Below are positions 19,057 through 28,381 of a DNA stretch of 64,000 nt, one piece after another (the stretch's first letter is position 1; every line of letters starts with the position of its first letter). Location of the stretch: contig CAIYHG010000093.1 in the NCBI GenBank assembly GCA_903925975.1, positions 1-64,000 on the forward strand. The letters run 5' to 3'. The notes beneath the pieces were generated by a model. The model searched no databases. It was not told the origin of the DNA and saw only the letters and a list, made by a program, of their open reading frames with translations. A program made the translations under genes and the position numbers. The DNA comes from an uncultured Acidobacteriia bacterium. GTDB taxonomy: Bacteria > Acidobacteriota > Terriglobia > Bryobacterales > Bryobacteraceae.

Positions 19057-19497
19057 ATGGGTGAAAATACGCGCGGCGCGCCGGGTTTTGTCGAGCGCCT
19101 TCTCGATTCCAGCCTGGAAAGCGTCGACAGCGCGGAAGAACTGGCCGTGGGCGCGGCCGAGCGGGCGGGCTTCGACGACGACGACCTGATGAAGATCGGC
19201 ATGGCAGTTCGCGAGTCCATGGTGAATGCCGTGGTCCACGGTAATCGTTATAACGTCAACAAGAAAGTCCACTTTGCCGTGGACGAGCGCCCCGATCGGA
19301 TTACCGTAAGAATTGCGGACGAAGGCGAGGGGTTCGACTACAAGAGCGTTCCCGACCCTCTCGCTCCCGAAAATATATTGCGTACATCCGGAAGGGGCAT
19401 CTTCCTCATCAATTCTTTTATGGATGAGTTTCAGATCCGGCGCCTGGATCCGGCGGGCACGGAAGTAACATTGGTTAAGTATATTGGGTCTAAATAG
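19057..19497 (+). CDS. Anti-sigma regulatory kinase, RsbW/SpoIIAB-like
   Basis: This 146-residue protein is a GHKL-fold ATPase: N-box VRESMVNAVVHGNRYN, G1 box ADEGEGFDYKSV, and GRGIFLINSFMDE. Such kinases bind a sigma factor or other target and phosphorylate a STAS antagonist, which is encoded by the next gene. The sigma partner is not evident here. The start at 19057 is chosen from the promoter position; TTG at 19033 would add eight residues. Confidence 0.85.
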   Translation: MGENTRGAPGFVERLLDSSLESVDSAEELAVGAAERAGFDDDDLMKIGMAVRESMVNAVVHGNRYNVNKKVHFAVDERPDRITVRIADEGEGFDYKSVPDPLAPENILRTSGRGIFLINSFMDEFQIRRLDPAGTEVTLVKYIGSK

Positions 19498-19530
19498 GTA
19501 CGGCGGATTTCAGCCAGGAGGCATAGATCA

Positions 19531-19875
19531 GTGAGCGTAAAGTTGAATTCTCGGCAAGTAGGCGACGTGAGCGTTTTGGATGTGGCCGGGCGCATCACCC
19601 TGGGCGAGGGGTCTAGCGCCCTGCGGGATACCCTGCGTGAAATGGTGAAGAAGGGGCAGAAGAAGGTCCTGCTCAACCTGGGAGAGGTTTCTTATATCGA
19701 CAGCTCAGGGATCGGCGAGCTGGTCTCCGGCTTCACCACCGTAACCAACAGCGGGGGGCAGTTGAAGCTCCTCAACCTGACCAAGCGCGTCCAGGACCTG
19801 TTGCAGATTACCAAGCTCTACACCGTTTTCGATATTCACGACAGCGAAGCGAGCGCCATCAGGAGCTTCGAGTAG
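19531..19875 (+). CDS. Anti-sigma factor antagonist (STAS domain, RsbV-like)
   Basis: The 114-residue single STAS domain has the phosphorylation loop SYIDSSGIGELV, with S58 the likely acceptor. It should be the substrate of the upstream RsbW-like kinase, releasing that kinase's target when unphosphorylated. The start is GTG with AGGAGG upstream. It lies 33 bases after the kinase gene and is followed by a strong terminator. Confidence 0.9.
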   Translation: MSVKLNSRQVGDVSVLDVAGRITLGEGSSALRDTLREMVKKGQKKVLLNLGEVSYIDSSGIGELVSGFTTVTNSGGQLKLLNLTKRVQDLLQITKLYTVFDIHDSEASAIRSFE

Positions 19876-19883
19876 GTTTACCT

Positions 19884-19914
19884 GCGGCCCGCCCTCGAGC
19901 GGGCCGCTTCATTT
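19884..19914 (+). terminator. Rho-independent terminator after the STAS gene
   Basis: A perfect nine-base-pair stem (GCGGCCCGC at 19884-19892, GCGGGCCGC at 19899-19907) with loop CCTCGA is followed by TTCATTT. It lies between the convergent STAS and thiS genes. Confidence 0.7.
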
Positions 19915-19940
19915 CCCGCCGGCGGAGAGCTGCGTGCCGC

Positions 19941-20147
19941 CTATCCCCCACCGACGAACTGTACGATTTCCACCTGCGCTCCGGCCTCTAAGACCGTTTC
20001 CTGCCACCGCGGTTGCTTCACGATAACGCGATCGAGTTCGACGGCGACGCGGGCCGGGTCAAGCCGAAGGTCCTTCAGCAGCCCCAGGACGGTTTGGCCG
20101 TCGGGCACGGCTGTGGCTTCGCCATTGACGGTGATGCGGATAGACAT
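19941..20147 (-). CDS. thiS: Sulfur carrier protein ThiS
   Basis: ThiS carries sulfur as a C-terminal thiocarboxylate for the thiazole of thiamine. The 68-residue protein has the ubiquitin-like pattern (ITVNGEATAVPDGQTVLGLL, then VAVELDRVIV) and ends GGG, providing the required terminal Gly-Gly. I chose the ATG at 20147; an in-frame TTG at 20183 would add a poly-Lys stretch not seen in the family. No other thiamine gene is adjacent. Confidence 0.85.
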   Translation of the reverse strand: MSIRITVNGEATAVPDGQTVLGLLKDLRLDPARVAVELDRVIVKQPRWQETVLEAGAQVEIVQFVGGG

Positions 20148-20150
20148 TGG

Positions 20151-20180
20151 TTGACAACCCTTTTTTTTAACCATTATAGT
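20151..20180 (+). promoter_or_regulatory. Sigma-70-type promoter of the nuo operon
   Basis: A perfect TTGACA at 20151-20156, an 18-base spacer containing eight consecutive T, and TATAGT at 20175-20180 give a strong vegetative promoter about 30 bases before nuoA. On the opposite strand the same segment contains TATAAT, which may serve thiS, so the two starts overlap divergently. Confidence 0.75.
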
Positions 20181-20209
20181 CAAAGGGGAGCTGTCGTCCG
20201 GGGAAAAGC

Positions 20210-20605
20210 ATGCCTAAGTCATACACAGAGTTGTATTTCCCGGTTTTATTGCAGGCATTGATCGCGATGGGTCTAGCGGCGGGGCTGCTCATTGCGTCTT
20301 ACCTGCTGGGGAAACGCGTGCGCAACCGCGTCAAGGACATGCCGTACGAATCCGGCATCGTCCCAACTGGCAACGCGCGCGAACGCTTCAGCGTGAAATT
20401 CTACTTAGTGGGCATGTTGTTCATCCTTTTCGATGTGGAAGCAATATTCCTTTACCCTTGGGTGGTGGTATACCGCGAACTCAAAATGTTCGCGTTCGTC
20501 GAAATGTTGATATTTGTCGTTCTGATACTTTCCGGCTTCTTTTACATCTGGAAAAAAGGCGCTCTGGATTGGTCCGAATCGGCCCATAGGGCCCGGAAAC
20601 GCTAA
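20210..20605 (+). CDS. nuoA: NADH-quinone oxidoreductase subunit A
   Basis: NuoA is a small membrane subunit at the junction of the two complex I arms. The 131-residue protein has three membrane helices and the family loop MPYESGIVPTGNARERFSVK, followed by FYLVGMLFILFDVEAIFLYPW with the conserved acidic residues. It opens a twelve-gene operon. In most operons nuoB follows; here nuoC starts 15 bases after nuoA. Confidence 0.95.
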   Translation: MPKSYTELYFPVLLQALIAMGLAAGLLIASYLLGKRVRNRVKDMPYESGIVPTGNARERFSVKFYLVGMLFILFDVEAIFLYPWVVVYRELKMFAFVEMLIFVVLILSGFFYIWKKGALDWSESAHRARKR

Positions 20606-20620
20606 GCTAAACAGATCAAC

Positions 20621-21094
20621 ATGCTACCTGAAAACCTGCGAGACAGCGCCGTCGCGGCGGCCGTCGATGTGTATGATGCGGACGCGCTGACGGGCGGCAG
20701 GCTGGATCGCGGCGAACTCACGCTTGAGATCGCGCCGGAAAAAATCGCGCCGGTCTGCGCCTTTCTGAAGAACGATTGGAAGTTCACGCGGCTGAGCACG
20801 GTCACCGCGGTGGACCGCTACCCCTCCGAACCGCGATTCGAGGTGGTTTATCACCTGCATTCCATCGACAGGAACGAGCGTCTGCGCCTGAAGTGCCGTC
20901 TGGGCGGCGATGCGCCGGAGATTTCGAGCGTTACTCCGGTGTGGCGCTCGGCGGATTGGTACGAGCGCGAAGGCTTCGACCTGTTTGGGATTCGATTTAC
21001 GGGGCATCCCGATTTGCGGCGCATCATGATGCCCGAAGATTGGGAAGGCCATCCGCTGCGGAAAGATTATCCCGTCACGGGGCCAAGGGTTTAG
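20621..21094 (+). CDS. nuoC: NADH-quinone oxidoreductase subunit C
   Basis: NuoC (30 kDa subunit) is part of the connecting Q module. The 157-residue protein carries the family signature [20 protein letters not shown] and, near the C-terminus, [20 protein letters not shown] followed by [13 protein letters not shown]. It is separate from nuoD, as in most bacteria outside the enterobacteria. It directly follows nuoA with no nuoB between. Confidence 0.95.
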   Translation: MLPENLRDSAVAAAVDVYDADALTGGRLDRGELTLEIAPEKIAPVCAFLKNDWKFTRLSTVTAVDRYPSEPRFEVVYHLHSIDRNERLRLKCRLGGDAPEISSVTPVWRSADWYEREGFDLFGIRFTGHPDLRRIMMPEDWEGHPLRKDYPVTGPRV

Positions 21095-21096
21095 GT

Positions 21097-22320
21097 ATGA
21101 GCGACTCCCTCGTTCCAGGAATCACGGTATTAGAAGACGAGCAGGCGGATACCGGCGCCCGGCGCATGCTGCTGAACATGGGGCCGCAGCACCCCTCCAC
21201 GCACGGAGTGCTGCGCCTGGCCGTGGAACTGGATGGCGAGATCATTACCAAATGCCGTCCCGATATCGGCTATCTGCACACCGGAATCGAAAAGGAATTC
21301 GAGGTCAAGACCTACGCGCAGGCGGTCACGCTGACCGACCGCGTGGATTACCTGGCGCCGCTCTCGAACAACCTGGGCTACGCTCTGGCGGTGGAGAAGT
21401 TGCTGGGCCTCGAGATTCCGCCCAAGGCGCAGTGGATGCGCGTGATGCTGGTGGAACTCACCCGTCTGAACAGCCACCTGGTATGGCTGGGAACGCACGC
21501 GCTCGATATCGGTGCGATGTCCGTGTTCATGTATTGCTTCCGGGAACGCGAGGAGATTCTGAAGCTCTTCGAGATGTTCTCGGGGCAGCGGATGATGACC
21601 AGCTACATCCGGCCGGGAGGGCTGGCGCTCGAACCGCCTCGCGGCTGGGCGCAGCGCGTCAAGACGTGCATCGACGCCTTCCCCTCCAGGGTGGATGAGT
21701 ACGAGGACCTGCTCACCAAGAACAGTATCTGGATGGGACGAACCAAGGGCGTAGGCTTCATTTCCGTGGAAGATATGCTCGATCTGGGCGTGACGGGGCC
21801 GATGCTGCGCGCGGCCGGTTTGAAGACCGACGCGCGGAAGGACGAGCCCTACAGCAGCTACGAGAAGTTCGATTTCGAGGTTCCCACCCGCACCGAAGGC
21901 GACGTGTACGCGCGTTACCAGGTGAGGCTGGAGGAAATGCGGCAGAGCGTCCGGATTGTCACGCAGGCGATCGAGGGAATGCCCCCCGGGCCCTGGAAGG
22001 CGGCGGACCAGCACGTGGTTCTGCCCGACCGCGAGCGGATGAAGACGCAGATGGAAGCGCTCATCTATCATTTCAAACTGGTAACCGAGGGGTTCCGCGT
22101 GCCTGAGGGCGAAGTCTACCAGGTAATCGAATCGCCGCGCGGGGAACTCGGGTTTTACATTGTGAGCGACGGCTCCTCCAGCCCGTATCGAGTGCATATG
22201 AGGACGCCCAGCTTCGGGAACCTTCAGGCGGTTCCCAGGATGGTCGAGGGAGCGCTGATCGCGGATATGATCGCCTCTATCGGCAGTATGGATTTTGTTC
22301 TGGGCGATACGGATCGCTAG
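21097..22320 (+). CDS. nuoD: NADH-quinone oxidoreductase subunit D
   Basis: NuoD (49 kDa subunit) forms the quinone-binding cavity with NuoB. The 407-residue protein has NMGPQHPSTHGVLRLAVELD near the N-terminus, PDIGYLHTGIEKEFE, and the C-terminal signature ADMIASIGSMDFVLGDTDR. The open frame extends upstream to 20776 but that part overlaps nuoC in another frame. The ATG at 21097 has AGG before it and gives the family length. Confidence 0.97.
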   Translation: MSDSLVPGITVLEDEQADTGARRMLLNMGPQHPSTHGVLRLAVELDGEIITKCRPDIGYLHTGIEKEFEVKTYAQAVTLTDRVDYLAPLSNNLGYALAVEKLLGLEIPPKAQWMRVMLVELTRLNSHLVWLGTHALDIGAMSVFMYCFREREEILKLFEMFSGQRMMTSYIRPGGLALEPPRGWAQRVKTCIDAFPSRVDEYEDLLTKNSIWMGRTKGVGFISVEDMLDLGVTGPMLRAAGLKTDARKDEPYSSYEKFDFEVPTRTEGDVYARYQVRLEEMRQSVRIVTQAIEGMPPGPWKAADQHVVLPDRERMKTQMEALIYHFKLVTEGFRVPEGEVYQVIESPRGELGFYIVSDGSSSPYRVHMRTPSFGNLQAVPRMVEGALIADMIASIGSMDFVLGDTDR

Positions 22321-22334
22321 CAATCCGCACGAAC

Positions 22335-22817
22335 ATGACCTTCTCACCTGAACTGGAAGCGAGATTCGAGAAGTTACTGACGAGCTACCCGCCGGGACGG
22401 CAGCGGTCGGCCTTGATTCCGATGCTGCTCTACGCGCAGGACGAGGTGGGCTCGGTAAGCGATGAGGTGATCGACGAGGTCGCCCGGCGCATCGGCGTGA
22501 CGCCTTTGCAGGTGAACGAGGTGCTCTCCTACTACACGATGCTCCATCGCAAGCCGATGGGGAAATACCACGTTCAGGTCTGCACGAATATCAGTTGCCT
22601 GCTGAACGGCGGCGACAAGTTGTGGGAGCACGTCTGCAAGCGGCTGGACCTGGGGAATAAAGAGGTCACCGAAGACGGGCAGATCTCGATTGAAGAAGTG
22701 GAGTGCATGGGGGCGTGTTCCTGGGCGCCGGCCATACAGGTGAACTACGATTTCCATCACTTCGTGACGCCCGAAAAGTTGGACGAGATTCTGGACGGCT
22801 TGAGGAAGAAGCAATAA
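22335..22817 (+). CDS. nuoE: NADH-quinone oxidoreductase subunit E
   Basis: NuoE (24 kDa subunit) holds the N1a [2Fe-2S] cluster in a thioredoxin-like fold. The 160-residue protein has the four ligands C83, C88 (VCTNISC), C124 and C128 (CMGAC). The N-terminal helical region (LIPMLLYAQDEVG) is typical. It ends three bases before nuoF. Confidence 0.96.
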   Translation: MTFSPELEARFEKLLTSYPPGRQRSALIPMLLYAQDEVGSVSDEVIDEVARRIGVTPLQVNEVLSYYTMLHRKPMGKYHVQVCTNISCLLNGGDKLWEHVCKRLDLGNKEVTEDGQISIEEVECMGACSWAPAIQVNYDFHHFVTPEKLDEILDGLRKKQ

Positions 22818-22820
22818 GGC

Positions 22821-24134
22821 ATGCTGTACAACGAACCAAGCCCGCTTGAGACCAGGGTGCTGACGCGCCGGTTCGGAATTCCGAACGCGGCTTCGATCGA
22901 CGTCTACCTGGCTACCGAGGGATACCAGGCGTTTCTCAAAGCCGCGCGGATGAAGCCGGAAGAAATCATCGAGGAAGTCAAGATCTCTAACCTGCGCGGA
23001 CGCGGCGGCGCGGGGTTCCCGACAGGCATGAAGTGGAGCTTTGTGCCGCGGAGTTCGCCGAAGCCGAAGTACATTGTGGTCAACGGCGACGAAGGCGAGC
23101 CAGGCACGTGCAAGGATCGGGTGCTGATAGAGAACGACCCGCATCAGTTGATCGAGGGCGTGCTGATTGCGGGGCTCGCCGTGGACGCGCATGCCGGCTA
23201 CGTCTACATTCGCGGCGAGTACCGCTACCTGATTGAGGCGCTGGAAAAGGCGATCGGCGAAGCGTACGCCAAGGGTTGGCTCGGCAAGAACATTCAGGGC
23301 ACGGGCTTCGATTTCGATCTGTACGCCCATACTGGCGCGGGGTCCTACGAATGCGGCGAGGAATCGGCGCTGCTCGAATCGCTCGAAGGCAAGCGTGGCG
23401 TGCCGCGCATCCGCCCGCCGTTTCCGGCGGTGGTGGGGGCGTTCCAGTGCCCCACGGTGCTCAATAACGTAGAAACGTACTGCGCCGTGCCGGCCATCCT
23501 CCGCGATGGCGGCGCAGCGTTTGCGGCGTTGGGCCTGCCCAAGGCGGGCGGCACCAAGATGACGTGCCTCAGCGGGCACGTCAACAAGCCCGGGGTTTAC
23601 GAGTTACCGCTGGGCTTCCCCGTGATGAAGATGATCAACGAGGTGGGCGGCGGCATACGGGGAGGCCGCAAGCTCAAGGCCATGATCCCGGGCGGATCGT
23701 CGTGTCCGGTTCTGACCGCGGCCGAGTGCGAAGGCGCGACGATGGATTACGATTCCATGGCCGGGCGCAAGACGATGCTTGGTTCGGGCGGCGTAATCAT
23801 CCTGGACGACCAAACCTGCATGGTGAAAGCCGCCATGCGCCTGATGCGCTTCTACTCCCACGAGAGCTGCGGGTGGTGCATCCCCTGCCGTGAGGGCACC
23901 ACGTGGCTGCGCAAGATTCTGGTCCGCTTCCACGAGGGCGGCGGGACGCGCACGGATATCGATCTTATCGGGGATATCGCAAAGAATATGCTGGGGCGGA
24001 CGTTCTGTCCGCTGGGGGATGCGGCGGCCATGCCGACGATTGCCTTTGTCGAAAAATTCCGCGAGGAATTCGAGGATCACTTGAATGGCAAGCCGTGCCC
24101 ATACGAGAACGCGACGCATCTGGTAACGGCGTGA
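22821..24134 (+). CDS. nuoF: NADH-quinone oxidoreductase subunit F
   Basis: NuoF (51 kDa subunit) binds NADH, FMN and cluster N3. The 437-residue protein has the nucleotide-binding stretch LRGRGGAGFPTGMKW, the FMN signature GAGSYECGEESALLESLEG, and the [4Fe-4S] ligands ESCGWCIPCREG plus the later cysteine in GRTFCPLGD. Length is normal for the family. Confidence 0.97.
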   Translation: MLYNEPSPLETRVLTRRFGIPNAASIDVYLATEGYQAFLKAARMKPEEIIEEVKISNLRGRGGAGFPTGMKWSFVPRSSPKPKYIVVNGDEGEPGTCKDRVLIENDPHQLIEGVLIAGLAVDAHAGYVYIRGEYRYLIEALEKAIGEAYAKGWLGKNIQGTGFDFDLYAHTGAGSYECGEESALLESLEGKRGVPRIRPPFPAVVGAFQCPTVLNNVETYCAVPAILRDGGAAFAALGLPKAGGTKMTCLSGHVNKPGVYELPLGFPVMKMINEVGGGIRGGRKLKAMIPGGSSCPVLTAAECEGATMDYDSMAGRKTMLGSGGVIILDDQTCMVKAAMRLMRFYSHESCGWCIPCREGTTWLRKILVRFHEGGGTRTDIDLIGDIAKNMLGRTFCPLGDAAAMPTIAFVEKFREEFEDHLNGKPCPYENATHLVTA

Positions 24135-24162
24135 CGGGCGTTCCCGGAGGAATTAGTTTGTA

Positions 24163-26373
24163 ATGGCCGATCTGGTAAATCTGACAATCGATGGCAAGGC
24201 GGTGCAGGCCGCGCCCGGCACGCTGGTGATCGACGCTGCCAAGACGGTGGGCGTCGAAATTCCGGCGTTCTGCTACTACGAAGGCCTGTCACTCCAGGCG
24301 GCTTGCCGCATGTGCCTGGTGGAAGTCGAGAAGATGCCCAAGCTGATGACGGCTTGCACGCTTCCGGTGGCCGAGGGCATGGTGGTGCGCACTGAAACGC
24401 CGCAGGTGGCGGCGGCGCGGAAGTACATGCTGGAGTTCCTGCTGACGAATCATCCGCTCGATTGCCCGGTGTGCGACAAGGGCGGTGAATGCGAGCTGCA
24501 GGATATGACCTTCCGTTACGGTATCGGCGAGAGCCGCTTCACCGACGAGAAGGCGCATACGCCCGAGAAGCAGTTTTCGCCGGTCGTCTTTTACGACGCT
24601 CCGCGCTGCATCCTGTGCTATCGCTGCGTCCGCATCTGCAACGAGGGCCTGGGCGTGGGCGCCCTCGGAGTGATCAATCGCGGCGTGGTTTCGGAAATCG
24701 CGCCCAACAAAGGCGACCACCTCGAATGTGACGAGTGCGGCGCCTGCATCGATATTTGCCCCGTGGGCGCGCTGACGAGCGGAATCTATCGCTACAAGAC
24801 GCGGCCCTGGGAAATGACTCACGTGGGCACGGTGTGCACGCATTGCGCCGATGGCTGCAAGACGACGCTGGGTACGCGCAACGACCGCATTCTTCGCGGC
24901 AACAACCGCGACAGTTCGGGCGTGAGCGACGGGTTCCTGTGCATCAAGGGACGCTACGCGTTCGATTTCTACGACCACCCGGAACGCCTGACAACTCCGC
25001 TGGCGCGCAAGAACGGCAAACTCGAAGAGGTTTCATGGGCCGAGGCCCTCGAAATCACGGCCCGCAAGTTCCGCGAGAACTTGGATGCGCGCGGCGCGTT
25101 CGGAGTGATCGGCTCGAATCATACGACGAACGAGGAGAACTACTACCTCCAGAAATTCGCGCGCCAGGTTCTAGGAACGAATCACATCGACCACCACCGT
25201 ACCGGCGACGTTGTAGCGCTCTTCGACGCGCTTGGCGAAGGCGGCTCGGCCGGTCGGGAAAAGCTGGCAACCGTCGCAGACCTGTACAAGCTCAAAGCAG
25301 TTTTGATTCTAGGGGCGGACCTGGCGCTGGAACATCCTCTGCTGTCGTTCCAGGTGCGCGCGAATTACCGTCATCATCGGGCGCACATCTACGCCGTTAC
25401 GCCGGGATCGGTTCGCGAGGACAAGTACTCGGCGATGAGCATCCGCGTGGGCGCCCCCGCCGGGTCGGCTGGGTCAGGCCCGCGCTGGGAGCCGGTGAGT
25501 GGGTCCGGAAGCGCTGATGGCGATCCCTCGGGCTTCTACCATCCACGCAACGCCGAGGTTTCAACGGCGGACTATTTCGCGGCGCTCGAACACCTGCGCG
25601 ACAAGCTCAAGGCCGAGCCGGAACTCGTCATCCTGTTTGACGATTCGTTCCAGGGGAACGACGTTCGCCGCCTAGTCGAATTCGGCAACTCCTTGGGGAT
25701 TCCGGTCCGGTGGGTTTGCCTGGTCGATTACTCCAACTCGCGCGGCGCCCTGGATATGGGGATTGCGCCGGAACTGCTGCCGGGATATGAGCCCTCGGGG
25801 CAGCCGGGCATGAGGCTGCACGAGATGCTTGCGGCTCCGCTCGGCGCGCTCTGGGTTGTGGGCGCGAATCCGTATGAGCCCGCGCCCGGCGGAACGTCTC
25901 CGGAACGCCGAGCCGGGTTCCTGGTTGTTCAGGATATGTTCCTGACCGAGACGGCGCGGCTGGCCGACGTGGTGCTGCCCGCGGCTTCGTCCTACGAGAA
26001 GAACGGCACGTTCACGAACGTGACGGGCGAGTTGCAGAGGCTGAAGCGGGCCGTGAACGTGATGGGGACCAAGCCGGATCTGGAGATCATCGGCTTTATC
26101 GCGCGCGAAATGGGCGCGGCGGCTGCGCTCGGTCCGTGGGCGCCGGATGCCGTTTTCGAAGAGATTCGCAAGAATGTGCGCGGGTACGATGTGCCCGCCC
26201 CGGTGATCGCGAGCGGCGGAGCGGCGCAAACCGCGCCTCTGAACGGCCGCATTGCGGTTGAGGCGGCGCCCGGGCTGGTGCGCTCCGAGCATAATGGGTT
26301 GTTCGCGTCCGGAACCCTCGGGCGATACTCTAGAGTACTGAATTCAGTGCTGGAAAGCCGTGTGGGCCGCTAA
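24163..26373 (+). CDS. nuoG: NADH-quinone oxidoreductase subunit G
   Basis: NuoG is the large iron-sulfur subunit of the NADH arm. The 736-residue protein has the N1b [2Fe-2S] ligands (FCYYEGL, CRMCLVEV, TACTLPV), the His/Cys N4-N5 region (HPLDCPVCDKGGECELQD), two 4Fe-4S motifs (CILCYRCVRICN and CDECGACIDICP), and CTHCADGC with a later cysteine, matching the extra N7 cluster found in some bacteria. A molybdopterin-oxidoreductase-like domain without cofactor role follows. A Gly/Ser-rich insert lies near residues 432-452. GGAGG precedes the start. Confidence 0.95.
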   Translation: MADLVNLTIDGKAVQAAPGTLVIDAAKTVGVEIPAFCYYEGLSLQAACRMCLVEVEKMPKLMTACTLPVAEGMVVRTETPQVAAARKYMLEFLLTNHPLDCPVCDKGGECELQDMTFRYGIGESRFTDEKAHTPEKQFSPVVFYDAPRCILCYRCVRICNEGLGVGALGVINRGVVSEIAPNKGDHLECDECGACIDICPVGALTSGIYRYKTRPWEMTHVGTVCTHCADGCKTTLGTRNDRILRGNNRDSSGVSDGFLCIKGRYAFDFYDHPERLTTPLARKNGKLEEVSWAEALEITARKFRENLDARGAFGVIGSNHTTNEENYYLQKFARQVLGTNHIDHHRTGDVVALFDALGEGGSAGREKLATVADLYKLKAVLILGADLALEHPLLSFQVRANYRHHRAHIYAVTPGSVREDKYSAMSIRVGAPAGSAGSGPRWEPVSGSGSADGDPSGFYHPRNAEVSTADYFAALEHLRDKLKAEPELVILFDDSFQGNDVRRLVEFGNSLGIPVRWVCLVDYSNSRGALDMGIAPELLPGYEPSGQPGMRLHEMLAAPLGALWVVGANPYEPAPGGTSPERRAGFLVVQDMFLTETARLADVVLPAASSYEKNGTFTNVTGELQRLKRAVNVMGTKPDLEIIGFIAREMGAAAALGPWAPDAVFEEIRKNVRGYDVPAPVIASGGAAQTAPLNGRIAVEAAPGLVRSEHNGLFASGTLGRYSRVLNSVLESRVGR

Positions 26374-26376
26374 GCT

Positions 26377-27558
26377 ATGGACTCGTTCCTCTTGATCAGC
26401 GTAGTGAAAGCCGCGGTGGTGTTCGCAGTACTGATGACGACGTTGGCGTACCTGCAGTGGGTGGAGCGCAAGGTGATCGCGCACATACAGGTGCGTCCCG
26501 GTCCGTACCGCGTAGGCCCGCACGGGCTGCTTCAGCCGCTGGCGGACGTGATCAAACTTCTCACCAAGGAGGATCTGATACCTCCCTACGTGAACAAGCC
26601 GCTGTATCTTCTGGCGCCGTTCCTGGCCATCACCATGGCGCTGCTTTCTATATCGGTGATTCCCTTCGGGCCAACGATTGAAATTGGCGGCGTGCGCACG
26701 TGGATGCAACTGACGGACCTGAATATCGGCGTGCTGTTCGTGCTGGCCGTCTCGTCGATGGGCGTGTACGGGATCGTGCTGGCCGGTTGGGCTTCCAACA
26801 ATAAGTACTCGCTGATCGGCGGTTTACGCAGTACCGCGCAGATGATCAGTTATGAGCTGCCGCTTTCGCTGGCGATCGCCTCGCCGCTGCTGATTTCTAA
26901 CACACTGAGTCTGCGCGAACTGGTGGAGAGGCAGGCGGGAGGGATTTGGAGCTGGAACGTGTTCCACGGGCCTTTTCCGCAGGTCTTCTCGTTTATTATT
27001 TTCCTGATTGCGGCGTTCGCCGAAACGAACCGCGTGCCGTTCGACCTTCCCGAGGCCGAGAACGAACTGGTGGCCGGCTTCCACACGGAGTACAGCAGCA
27101 TGAAGTTCGCCTCGTTCTTCATGGCCGAGTACGCCAACATGATTACGGTGAGTTGCATGGCGACGCTGCTGTTTCTGGGCGGCTGGGTGGCGCCATGGCC
27201 GGCGCGGTACGGGTCGAGCTTAGTGCCGGTCGCGATATTTGCGATGGCGGGCCTGGTGGCCCTGTATCACGGCAGCCGGCCGGCGCGGCGGCGCGACAGG
27301 TATTCGCTTCCCGCGTTCGGAATTCTGTTCCTGATTGCGGCCGCCGTATTCCTGCTCCCCATCGTGCAGGCCTGGCTGCTGCCGCTGTTTTGGTTTTGCG
27401 CGAAAACGGGCGCGATTCTCTTCGCCTTCATGTGGGTGCGCGGGACGCTGCCGCGGTTCCGCTACGACCAACTGATGGGCTTCACCTGGAAGTTCCTGTT
27501 CCCGGCCGCGATGCTGAATCTGCTCGTGACCGGCTTTCTTGTGGCTTGGGTTTCCTGA
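26377..27558 (+). CDS. nuoH: NADH-quinone oxidoreductase subunit H
   Basis: NuoH is the membrane subunit facing the quinone chamber. The 393-residue protein has the family signatures MTTLAYLQWVERKVIAHIQ near the start and FAETNRVPFDLPEAENELVA in the middle, with at least eight membrane helices. It is somewhat longer than the usual 325-350 because of an Arg-rich loop and an extra hydrophobic segment near residues 300-335. nuoJ follows after one base; nuoI, normally next, is absent. Confidence 0.95.
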   Translation: MDSFLLISVVKAAVVFAVLMTTLAYLQWVERKVIAHIQVRPGPYRVGPHGLLQPLADVIKLLTKEDLIPPYVNKPLYLLAPFLAITMALLSISVIPFGPTIEIGGVRTWMQLTDLNIGVLFVLAVSSMGVYGIVLAGWASNNKYSLIGGLRSTAQMISYELPLSLAIASPLLISNTLSLRELVERQAGGIWSWNVFHGPFPQVFSFIIFLIAAFAETNRVPFDLPEAENELVAGFHTEYSSMKFASFFMAEYANMITVSCMATLLFLGGWVAPWPARYGSSLVPVAIFAMAGLVALYHGSRPARRRDRYSLPAFGILFLIAAAVFLLPIVQAWLLPLFWFCAKTGAILFAFMWVRGTLPRFRYDQLMGFTWKFLFPAAMLNLLVTGFLVAWVS

Positions 27559-27559
27559 T

Positions 27560-28060
27560 ATGGACGTCATCCTTTTCCTGGTCTTCGCGATCCTGGCAGT
27601 GGCGTGCGCCATCAACGTGGTGGTGCAAACGCACCCGATTTCGAGCGCCCTCTCGCTGGTCGGCGTGATGTGTTCGCTCGCCGTGCTCTACCTTCTGCTC
27701 GGCGCCGAGTTTATCGCCGCCGCGCAGGTGATCGTGTATGCCGGCGCCATCATGGTGCTGTTCGTATTCGTGATCATGCTGCTGAATGCCGGCGCCGAGG
27801 TCCGCAAGGGGCGCTCGGTGATGGCGCAGACGCTGGGAGCGCCGCTGCTGGTTGCGCTGCTCGGGCTGATGGCGTATTTCGTCCAGCGGCTCTTCCCGCG
27901 AGGGGATTCGGTGCGCTTCGGTGGGTTCACCGGCGGCAGCGCGCTCGACATTGGCCGCGCGCTGTTCACTACATACCTGTTGCCGTTCGAGGTGACTTCG
28001 ATTCTGATTCTGATTGCGATTATCGGCGCCGTTGTCCTGGCGCGCAAGGAGTTGGAATAG
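27560..28060 (+). CDS. nuoJ: NADH-quinone oxidoreductase subunit J
   Basis: NuoJ is a five-helix membrane subunit. The 166-residue protein has the conserved stretch GAEFIAAAQVIVYAGAIMVL in helix 3, followed by FVFVIMLLN. The start at ATG 27560 gives a typical N-terminus (MDVILFLVFAILAVAC). It sits one base after the nuoH stop and two bases before nuoK. Confidence 0.94.
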   Translation: MDVILFLVFAILAVACAINVVVQTHPISSALSLVGVMCSLAVLYLLLGAEFIAAAQVIVYAGAIMVLFVFVIMLLNAGAEVRKGRSVMAQTLGAPLLVALLGLMAYFVQRLFPRGDSVRFGGFTGGSALDIGRALFTTYLLPFEVTSILILIAIIGAVVLARKELE

Positions 28061-28062
28061 CC

Positions 28063-28371
28063 ATGAACGCAGTTCCAATTTCGTGGTTTCTCACGCTCAG
28101 CGCCGTTCTGTTTGTGCTGGGCGTCGCCGGGTTCGTGTTCCGGCGCAATATCATCACGGTGTTCATGTCGATCGAGTTGATGCTCAACGCGGTGAACCTG
28201 AGCTTCGTGACGTTTTCGTATCAGCTTAAGAAGGTAGATGGCCACCTCTTCACTTTCTTCGTGATGGTGGTGGCCGCGGCCGAAGCCGCCGTGGGTCTGG
28301 CAATCATTCTGACGGTGTTCAAGAACCGGTCCTCCTTGAATATCGACGATGTTGACACGATGAAGGACTAA
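28063..28371 (+). CDS. nuoK: NADH-quinone oxidoreductase subunit K
   Basis: NuoK is a three-helix membrane subunit with two buried glutamates. The 102-residue protein has the first in FMSIELMLNAVNL and the second in VVAAAEAAVGLAIIL, as in the family. The frame is open upstream to 27604, but that part overlaps nuoJ; the ATG at 28063 gives the standard length. It is followed by nuoL after ten bases. Confidence 0.94.
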   Translation: MNAVPISWFLTLSAVLFVLGVAGFVFRRNIITVFMSIELMLNAVNLSFVTFSYQLKKVDGHLFTFFVMVVAAAEAAVGLAIILTVFKNRSSLNIDDVDTMKD

Positions 28372-28381
28372 AGCCACCCCC

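Noticed and set aside
20776-21096. 107-codon N-terminal extension of nuoD
   Set aside because: It overlaps nuoC in another frame and has no NuoD similarity; the ATG at 21097 gives the family length.
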